A program made the position numbers and the translations under genes. A model generated the notes under the pieces. It worked only from the letters and a program-made list of their open reading frames with translations, did no database searches and had not been told where the DNA came from. From Thermoguttaceae bacterium (GTDB lineage: Bacteria > Planctomycetota > Planctomycetia > Pirellulales > Thermoguttaceae): DNA of 12,286 nucleotides. The DNA lies in contig JANLFZ010000137.1 in the NCBI GenBank assembly GCA_024653385.1, positions 1-12,286 of the forward strand, read 5' to 3'. Of the stretch, positions 6,648 to 12,286 are shown piece after piece (position 1 is the first letter of the stretch; each line of letters begins with the position of its first letter).

Positions 6648-6686
6648 TGTCCACTTCGGGCGTGGAGAGGACGGCGCGGCGGCGGG

Positions 6687-6714
6687 TTGACATCGCAAGC
6701 CCGCGTGCGACAAT
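6687..6714 (+). promoter_or_regulatory. Putative promoter for the Tat-signal hydrolase
   Basis: A perfect TTGACA (6687-6692) is followed after 16 bases by GACAAT (6709-6714, four of six matches). A start near 6721 would leave a leader of about 33 nt containing the GGAGG at 6742-6746. This is the best -35 box in the window and implies the hydrolase can be transcribed independently of the sulfatase. Confidence 0.55.
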
Positions 6715-6753
6715 GGCGTCGTCGCTCCGAACCCAACCCGTGGAGGACGTGCC

Positions 6754-7863
6754 GTGACCGCGCCGCGACTGTCTCGCCGGCAACTCGTGATGGCCTCGTT
6801 GGGAGCCTTGGCCGCCCCTGGTCTGTTGGCGGCGGGCGAGGCGGCTGGCCCGAAGGAAGTGCCGTGGCTCGACGAGGTCCAGCGCCTTCCCGAGAGCCTG
6901 CCGGCCGACGCCCCGCGCCTGGCCCCGCTCTTGGTCGATGCGCAGGACCGCCCGATCGCCGATCTGGCCGGTTGGCTCCGGAAGCGCCAGGCGATTCGGC
7001 AGGCGTGGCTGGATTTTCTCAAGCCGCTGCGGATCCAACGCAAGGAGCCGCCGGTTCTCGAGGTGCTCGAGGAAGACCGGCCCGAGGGAGTCTCGCGCCA
7101 GCTCGTGCGCTACGAGGCCGAGCCGGGCGTGCCGACCGAGGCGTACCTCTTGCGTCCCGCGGCCGCGGGCAAGCGGCGGCCCGGCGCCGTCGTGTTCCAT
7201 CCGACCGTCACCGCCTCGATCCGCGAGCCGGCGGGCGTCGAGGGGCGCGCGAACATGGCGATCGGGTTGAACCTCGCCCGGCGCGGCTGGGTCGCCTTCT
7301 GCCCGCGCAACTTCCTTTGGCGCGACAACCGGAACCTCGACATCCGCGCCGAACTGCCGCGGTTTCGTGCCCGGCATCCCGACGCGACCGGCATGGCCAA
7401 AATGCTCTACGATGCGATCACCGCGGTGGACATCCTCGCCACGCTACCCGACGTGGATCCCGGGCGGTTGGGGGCGGTCGGGCATTCGCTCGGCGCCAAG
7501 GAAGTCCTCTACCTGGCCGCCTTCGATGAACGGATCCGCGTCTCGGCGAGCAGCGAAGGGGGCGTGGGCACCCGGTTCTCGAACTGGAACGACCCGTGGT
7601 ACCTCGGCGAGGCGATCACCAAGCCCGAGTTCACCCGGGAACACCACGAACTGATGGCCCTGGTCGCGCCGAGGGCCTTTTTGCTGTTGGGCGGTGATTC
7701 GGCCGACGGCGAAAAGAGCTGGCCGTTCGTCGGCGCGGTCCTGCCGGTGTACCGGTTGTTCGGCGGTCCGGCGCGGGTGGGGTTGTTCAACCACAAGAAA
7801 GGCCACAGCCTGCCCCCCGAGGCCGAACAACGGCTGTACGAGTGGTTCGAGGCGTACGGGTAG
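6754..7863 (+). CDS. Tat-exported alpha/beta hydrolase (dienelactone-hydrolase/acetylxylan-esterase-like)
   Basis: This 369-residue protein is probably an extracytoplasmic esterase. The N-terminus carries a twin-arginine motif, S-R-R-Q-L-V at residues 7-12, then a hydrophobic stretch and an A-x-A-like cleavage region near 26-30, so export of a folded enzyme by Tat is likely. The mature part has an alpha/beta hydrolase fold with the nucleophile elbow G-H-S-L-G (Ser245), an acidic candidate in G-G-D-S-A-D-G (Asp315 or Asp318), and His351 in K-K-G-H-S. A helical segment (about 70-90) precedes the catalytic domain. The GTG start at 6754 has GGAGG (6742-6746) with a 7-nt spacer. It lies 138 bp after the sulfatase with its own promoter, and converges with atpC. 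Fold and triad are clear; the substrate is inferred to be an esterified sugar or similar. Confidence 0.85.
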   Translation: MTAPRLSRRQLVMASLGALAAPGLLAAGEAAGPKEVPWLDEVQRLPESLPADAPRLAPLLVDAQDRPIADLAGWLRKRQAIRQAWLDFLKPLRIQRKEPPVLEVLEEDRPEGVSRQLVRYEAEPGVPTEAYLLRPAAAGKRRPGAVVFHPTVTASIREPAGVEGRANMAIGLNLARRGWVAFCPRNFLWRDNRNLDIRAELPRFRARHPDATGMAKMLYDAITAVDILATLPDVDPGRLGAVGHSLGAKEVLYLAAFDERIRVSASSEGGVGTRFSNWNDPWYLGEAITKPEFTREHHELMALVAPRAFLLLGGDSADGEKSWPFVGAVLPVYRLFGGPARVGLFNHKKGHSLPPEAEQRLYEWFEAYG

Positions 7864-7882
7864 AAGATATCGAGTCCCCGTG

Positions 7883-7901
7883 GGGTGGGCATCGCCCACC
7901 C
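7883..7901. terminator. Bidirectional hairpin between the hydrolase and atpC
   Basis: GGGTGGGC (7883-7890) and GCCCACCC (7894-7901) form a perfect 8-bp stem with a 3-nt ATC loop in the 44-bp gap between two convergent genes. Only weak T-rich sequence (TTGATT) follows on the plus side, so termination would be imperfect. The hairpin may equally be a copy of a dispersed repeat. Confidence 0.5.
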
Positions 7902-7907
7902 TTGATT

Positions 7908-8324
7908 CTACCGAGTGCCGCCGATACGGGCGCGGCGGGCCACGCGGAGCTGGGCACGGGCCTGCACCACCGCCCGCTCGCGCACGGCCATGGCCTCGGG
8001 CGAGTGCGCCACGCGCTCGCGGGCCGCGTCGAGAAGCTCCTTCGAGACCGCCTCGTCGAGTTCCTCGGCCGGCACGGCACGGCCCGTGAGCACCGAGACC
8101 ACGTTCCCCATGACCTCGACGAACCCGCCCTCGACGTAGTACCGCTCGACGCGCCCATCCTGGCCGGTGATGCGCAACTCGCCGAAGCCCAGCCGGCCGA
8201 TCAAAGGAATCCGGCCCGGCGCGATCCCGATCTCGCCGTCGAACAGCGGAAGGGCCACGAACGAGGCGGGCTCATCGCGGGCGGTCCGTTCGGGCGTGAC
8301 GACGATGCAGCGAAGCTCGGACAT
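7908..8324 (-). CDS. atpC: F-type ATP synthase epsilon subunit
   Basis: AtpC is the epsilon subunit of the F1 central stalk; it couples rotation to catalysis and can inhibit ATP hydrolysis. The 138-residue product has the family's usual length. An N-terminal beta-sandwich (about 1-85) contains the typical L-P-L-F-D-G-E-I-G-I and Y-Y-V-E-G-G-F-V-E-V segments, and a C-terminal helical pair (about 88-138) is rich in Ala, Arg and Glu. The start is ATG at 8322-8324. The sequence just upstream is pyrimidine-rich on the coding strand with no Shine-Dalgarno match, and runs into the heptamer repeat at 8336-8370. It is last in the visible atp operon, 112 nt after atpD. Confidence 0.95.
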   Translation of the reverse strand: MSELRCIVVTPERTARDEPASFVALPLFDGEIGIAPGRIPLIGRLGFGELRITGQDGRVERYYVEGGFVEVMGNVVSVLTGRAVPAEELDEAVSKELLDAARERVAHSPEAMAVRERAVVQARAQLRVARRARIGGTR

Positions 8325-8335
8325 GGCGGGGAAGA

Positions 8336-8370
8336 GGGATTAGGGATTGGGGATTGGGGGTTCAGGCGTC
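8336..8370. repeat. Heptamer array A, upstream of atpC (five units; G-quadruplex motif)
   Basis: Plus-strand units are GGGATTA, GGGATTG, GGGATTG, GGGGTTC and AGGCGTC, with no spacers. Four G runs (8336-8338, 8343-8345, 8349-8352, 8356-8360) separated by 3-4 nt loops satisfy the G3+N1-7 quadruplex pattern on the template strand of atpC. The array ends 12 nt from the atpC start codon. Confidence 0.8.
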
Positions 8371-8385
8371 AGGAAATTGCCCGTC

Positions 8386-8441
8386 CTTCGTCATTCGACA
8401 TTCGACATTCGTCATTCGACGTTCGTCGTTCGTCGTTCATC
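8386..8441. repeat. Heptamer array B, overlapping the atpD stop codon (eight units)
   Basis: Eight contiguous plus-strand heptamers follow the pattern (A/G)TTCG(A/T)C: CTTCGTC, ATTCGAC twice, ATTCGTC, ATTCGAC, GTTCGTC twice and GTTCATC. The last unit contains the complement of the atpD stop codon (8437-8439), so the array starts inside the gene's end. If translated on the minus strand it would give N-D-E-R-R-T-S-like repeats. Confidence 0.9.
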
Positions 8442-9906
8442 CTTTCATCCGCTCGGCCTGCTCGGCGGCTTGCTCGATGGGACCGACGTACATGAAGGCT
8501 TGTTCGGGCAAGTGGTCCCACTTGCCGTCGGCGATCTCTTCGAAGCTGCGGATGGTGTCGGCCAGCGGGGTGATCTCGCCCGGCTTGCCCGTGAACACCT
8601 CGGCCACCAAGAACGGCTGTGACAAGAACCGCTCCATGCGCCGCGCGCGATGGACGACCAGTTTGTCCTCCTCGCTCAGCTCGTCGACGCCGAGGATGGC
8701 GATGATGTCTTGCAGCTCGCGGTACCGCTGGAGGGTCCGCTGGACGCGGCGGGCGATGGCGTAATGCCGCTCGCCCACGTACTGCGGGTCGAGGACCCGG
8801 CTGGACGAGGCCAAGGGATCGACGGCCGGGTAGATGCCCTTCTCGCTGATCGAACGTTCGAGGTAGAGGAACGCATCGAGCTGGCCGAACGCGGTGGCCG
8901 GGGCGGGGTCGGTCGGGTCGTCGGCCGGCACGTACACCGCCTGCACCGAGGTAATGGCGCCCTTCGAGGTCGAGGCGATCCGCTCTTGGAGCGCGCCCAT
9001 CTCCGTGGCCAGCGTCGGCTGGTAGCCCACGGCCGAGGGCATCCGGCCCAACAGCGCCGAGACCTCGCTCCCCGCCTGGGAGAACCGGAAGATGTTGTCG
9101 ATGAACAACAGCACGTCGGCCCCGGTGGTGTCGCGGAAGTACTCGGCCATGGTCAGGGCCGACAGGGCCACGCGCAGGCGGGCCCCCGGCGGCTCGTTCA
9201 TCTGGCCGAAGACCATGCAGGTCTGTTCGAGGACGCTCCGCCCGGTCTGGCCGATCTGGGCCTTCTGCATTTCGAGCCACAGGTCGTTGCCCTCGCGGGT
9301 GCGTTCCCCGACGCCGGCGAAGACCGAGTAGCCGCCGTGGCTGGAGGCGATCCGCGCGATCAGCTCGGTGAGGATGACGGTCTTGCCCAGCCCGGCCCCG
9401 CCGAACAGGCCCGCCTTGCCGCCGCGCACAAACGGCGTCAAGAGGTCGATCACCTTGATGCCCGTCTCGAAGATCTCGGTCTTCGTCGACAGTTCGGTCA
9501 CCTCGGGCGCGTCGCGGTGGATGGGCCAGCGCTCGTCGGCCTGGACCGGGCCGCGGAAGTCGATCGGCTCGCCCAACAGGTTGAACACGCGGCCGAGGGT
9601 CGCCTTGCCGACGGGCACGGTCACCGGCCCGCCCGTGTCGACGCACTCCATGCCGCGGACCATGCCGTCGGTGCTGCCCAAGGCCACGCATCGCACGCGG
9701 CCGCCCCCAAGGTGCTGCTGCACCTCGCCGGTGACATTCACTTCGATGCCCTTGTGGACGCCGGCCACCTTCACGGCGTTGTAGATCGCCGGAAGCGCGG
9801 TCTCGGGGAACTCCGCGTCGAACGTCGAGCCGATCACCTGGCTCACGCGGCCGATGGTCTTCCCGTTGGAGCGGGACTGGGTTTCAGGGGTCACGGAAGT
9901 CGCCAT
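8437..9906 (-). CDS. atpD: F-type ATP synthase beta subunit
   Basis: AtpD is the catalytic subunit of F1, binding ADP and phosphate at the alpha/beta interface. The 489-residue product carries all key elements: the beta-barrel domain at about 17-95, the P-loop G-G-A-G-L-G-K-T (169-176), the catalytic Glu201 in G-V-G-E-R-T-R-E-G, and an intact D-E-L-S-E-E-D loop in the C-terminal domain, which contacts gamma and epsilon. The P-loop has Leu where Val is usual, a mild change. The N-terminal 16 residues are a short Ser/Thr/Gln-rich extension. The start is ATG at 9904-9906; the preceding ACATATTCCC has no Shine-Dalgarno match. It sits 86 nt after atpG, and the gap is largely heptamer repeats. The protein ends M-K-G at the border of array B. 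Confidence 0.97.
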   Translation of the reverse strand: MATSVTPETQSRSNGKTIGRVSQVIGSTFDAEFPETALPAIYNAVKVAGVHKGIEVNVTGEVQQHLGGGRVRCVALGSTDGMVRGMECVDTGGPVTVPVGKATLGRVFNLLGEPIDFRGPVQADERWPIHRDAPEVTELSTKTEIFETGIKVIDLLTPFVRGGKAGLFGGAGLGKTVILTELIARIASSHGGYSVFAGVGERTREGNDLWLEMQKAQIGQTGRSVLEQTCMVFGQMNEPPGARLRVALSALTMAEYFRDTTGADVLLFIDNIFRFSQAGSEVSALLGRMPSAVGYQPTLATEMGALQERIASTSKGAITSVQAVYVPADDPTDPAPATAFGQLDAFLYLERSISEKGIYPAVDPLASSSRVLDPQYVGERHYAIARRVQRTLQRYRELQDIIAILGVDELSEEDKLVVHRARRMERFLSQPFLVAEVFTGKPGEITPLADTIRSFEEIADGKWDHLPEQAFMYVGPIEQAAEQAERMKG

Positions 9907-9914
9907 GGGAATAT

Positions 9915-9949
9915 GTCGTGGGTCAGTGGTCCGTAGTCGCGTGTCACAA
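9915..9949. repeat. Heptamer array C1, just upstream of atpD (five units)
   Basis: GTC recurs every seven bases five times on the plus strand: GTCGTGG, GTCAGTG, GTCCGTA, GTCGCGT, GTCACAA. The remaining four positions are degenerate. On the coding strand this reads as GAC-ending units. It ends 8 nt from the atpD start codon. Confidence 0.65.
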
Positions 9950-9969
9950 GGCCCGGGCGAAGGCCAAGG

Positions 9970-10004
9970 GCTCATCCTGCATCGCTCATCGGTCATCCCT
10001 CGTC
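9970..10004. repeat. Heptamer array C2, overlapping the atpG stop codon (five units)
   Basis: Plus-strand units GCTCATC, CTGCATC, GCTCATC, GGTCATC and CCTCGTC share a terminal (A/G)TC at a strict 7-base period. The atpG stop codon complement (9993-9995) lies inside the fourth unit and the last coding codons inside the fifth, as seen for array B and atpD. Confidence 0.75.
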
Positions 10005-10880
10005 CATCAGGGCATTGGCCCCGCTGATCACCTCGAGCAGTTCCGAGGTGATCTGCGTCTGCCGGGCGCGGTTGTAGGTCATCGTCAAGGTCGAGATCAT
10101 GGTATCGGCGTTCTCCGTGGCGGCCTTCATGGCCACCATGCGGGCGATCTGCTCGCTGACCGCCGCGTCGAGGAAGCACTTGAACAGGCGCATCTTGAAA
10201 CTCGTCGGCACGACTTCGTCGAGGATGCTTCGGGCCGAGGGGAGGAACTCGTAGGGCGTGCCCTCGGCCTCCCCGGCTTCCTCCTCGGCGCCCTCGATCC
10301 CCGCCAGCGGCAAAAGCGTCTCGACGACCGCGTACTGCCGGCTGAGGTTCTCGAACTTCGTATAGACCACCTCGAGCTGGTCGAGTTGGTGCGTCTCGAA
10401 CGCCTCGAGGTACCGGTCGGCGAGGATCTCGACCTCGCCGAAGACCGGGTTGTGCTCGAAATGGAGGTAGGTCGCGTCGGCCTGCACGCCGCGGAACCGA
10501 AACGCCGCGATGCCGCGCTTGCCCGAGACCTCGAGGCGGGCCTCGGGAACCTCGTTCTGGAGCGCCTTCCAACGGGGAGCGGCCAGGCGCATGACCGCCG
10601 CGTTGTACCCCCCGCAAAAACCGCGGTTGGCCGTCAGCGTCAACAGAATCGCCTTCAGCGGCCGGGGCCTGGGCTCCAGGAGCGGGTGGGAGACTTCCAG
10701 GCCGCTGCGGGCCAGGTGCGACACCAGGGCCGTGATCCGGCGCGTGTACGCCGTGGCCGCCGTGGCCCGGTCCATCGCGCGGCGGAATCGCGCCGTGGAA
10801 ATCAGCTCCATCGTCCGCGTAATCTTGCGGATGTTGCGGATCGCTCGGCGGCGTTTGTCGAGGGCGCGGGCTTTGGCCAT
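9993..10880 (-). CDS. atpG: F-type ATP synthase gamma subunit
   Basis: AtpG is the rotor shaft of F1. The 295-residue product has the two conserved terminal helices that form the antiparallel coiled coil inside the alpha3-beta3 ring: N-terminal about 1-60 (with R-N-I-R-K-I-T-R-T-M-E-L-I) and C-terminal about 235-292 (with A-R-M-V-A-M-K-A-A-T-E-N-A and the T-Y-N-R-A-R-Q segment). The central Rossmann-like domain contains L-T-A-N-R-G-F-C-G-G-Y-N (about 81-92). A Glu/Ala-rich loop (G-A-E-E-E-A-G-E-A-E-G) is a small acidic insertion. The start ATG (10878-10880) lacks a Shine-Dalgarno sequence and directly abuts heptamer array D. It follows atpA by 86 nt. Confidence 0.96.
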   Translation of the reverse strand: MAKARALDKRRRAIRNIRKITRTMELISTARFRRAMDRATAATAYTRRITALVSHLARSGLEVSHPLLEPRPRPLKAILLTLTANRGFCGGYNAAVMRLAAPRWKALQNEVPEARLEVSGKRGIAAFRFRGVQADATYLHFEHNPVFGEVEILADRYLEAFETHQLDQLEVVYTKFENLSRQYAVVETLLPLAGIEGAEEEAGEAEGTPYEFLPSARSILDEVVPTSFKMRLFKCFLDAAVSEQIARMVAMKAATENADTMISTLTMTYNRARQTQITSELLEVISGANALMDEG

Positions 10881-10908
10881 GGGGTCTAGGCTTCAGGTTT
10901 CGGGCTCG
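10881..10908. repeat. Heptamer array D, abutting the atpG start codon (about four units)
   Basis: Plus-strand units GGGGTCT, AGGCTTC, AGGTTTC and GGGCTCG run directly up to the atpG ATG; on the coding strand this is a GAAxCCT-type repeat. The two central units are near-identical and the outer two degenerate. It resembles the far end of array A (GGGGTTC, AGGCGTC). Confidence 0.55.
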
Positions 10909-10914
10909 TGCAAA

Positions 10915-10939
10915 GGACCGCCATCCACGCGGACGGTCC
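10915..10939. repeat. Small inverted repeat in the atpA-atpG gap
   Basis: GGACCG (10915-10920) pairs with CGGTCC (10934-10939) across a 13-nt loop. It lies between the atpA stop and array D. It could fold in the operon transcript, but the short stem and long loop make significance doubtful. Confidence 0.3.
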
Positions 10940-10966
10940 GGGTTCTTTCGCCGTCGGTCCGGCCGA

Positions 10967-12286
<1,320 letters not shown>

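Noticed and set aside
4759..7377. 872-codon open frame on the minus strand
   Set aside because: It runs antisense through the sulfatase and hydrolase genes, whose motifs, signal peptides and ribosome sites are clear. Long antisense frames are expected in DNA this rich in GC, and the translation shows no recognisable domain.
5217..7529. 770-codon open frame on the plus strand
   Set aside because: It is a shifted-frame shadow of the sulfatase and hydrolase genes, Arg/Pro/Gly-rich, without motifs.
8386..8441. Heptamer array considered as a CRISPR or as a coding peptide repeat (N-D-E-R-R-T-S-like)
   Set aside because: The units are 7 bp with no spacers, so it is not a CRISPR. The peptide reading follows from a 7-base period in any frame and has no start or ribosome site of its own.
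8650..9936. 428-codon plus-strand frame opposite atpD
   Set aside because: It is antisense to a fully conserved atpD, with His/Arg/Gly-rich composition typical of a GC-driven shadow.

Overview
The window is high-GC bacterial DNA that most resembles a planctomycete (Pirellulales-like). This is inferred from gene content and style: a secreted sulfatase next to a Tat-exported alpha/beta hydrolase, a secreted acetylxylan-esterase-like enzyme, an exported ARPP-1 (DUF6569-like) protein, TAGAAT/TACAAT-like -10 elements, and short degenerate heptamer repeats between genes. No mobile element, CRISPR array, tRNA or rRNA was found.

Left part (1-4010). A 3' fragment of fabH (beta-ketoacyl-ACP synthase III) enters from the left edge, and its first 64 bases form a near-perfect hairpin that looks like a contig-end artefact. 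Next, on the minus strand, is an exported esterase (387-1289) followed by a small ORF coupled to it by a 4-bp ATGA overlap. A 230-bp divergent promoter region separates the esterase from a plus-strand SAM-dependent methyltransferase (1520-3028). An SDR oxidoreductase (3211-4010) follows, with its reading frame broken near 3750.

Middle part (4025-7863). An exported ARPP-1-domain protein (minus) and a sulfatase (plus) are divergently transcribed. Each has a GTCTAGAAT box, and a 7-bp dyad sits over the predicted -35 region on the sulfatase side. A Tat-signal alpha/beta hydrolase follows with its own likely promoter. The sulfatase and hydrolase look like extracytoplasmic enzymes for sulfated and esterified polysaccharides; this is inferred from family and neighbourhood.

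Right part (7883-12286). The F1 part of an F-type ATP synthase operon runs on the minus strand in the usual order atpA-atpG-atpD-atpC, with atpA cut by the right edge. A hairpin terminator candidate separates it from the convergent hydrolase. All three gaps between these atp genes are filled largely by degenerate tandem repeats with a strict 7-base period but different consensus sequences. Two arrays begin over the stop codon of the upstream gene, and one forms a G-quadruplex motif just upstream of atpC. None of the three visible atp starts has a clear Shine-Dalgarno sequence, whereas the other genes have good ones. This repeat-filled ATP synthase operon is the most unusual feature of the window. 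I found no complete novel defence or biosynthetic system.
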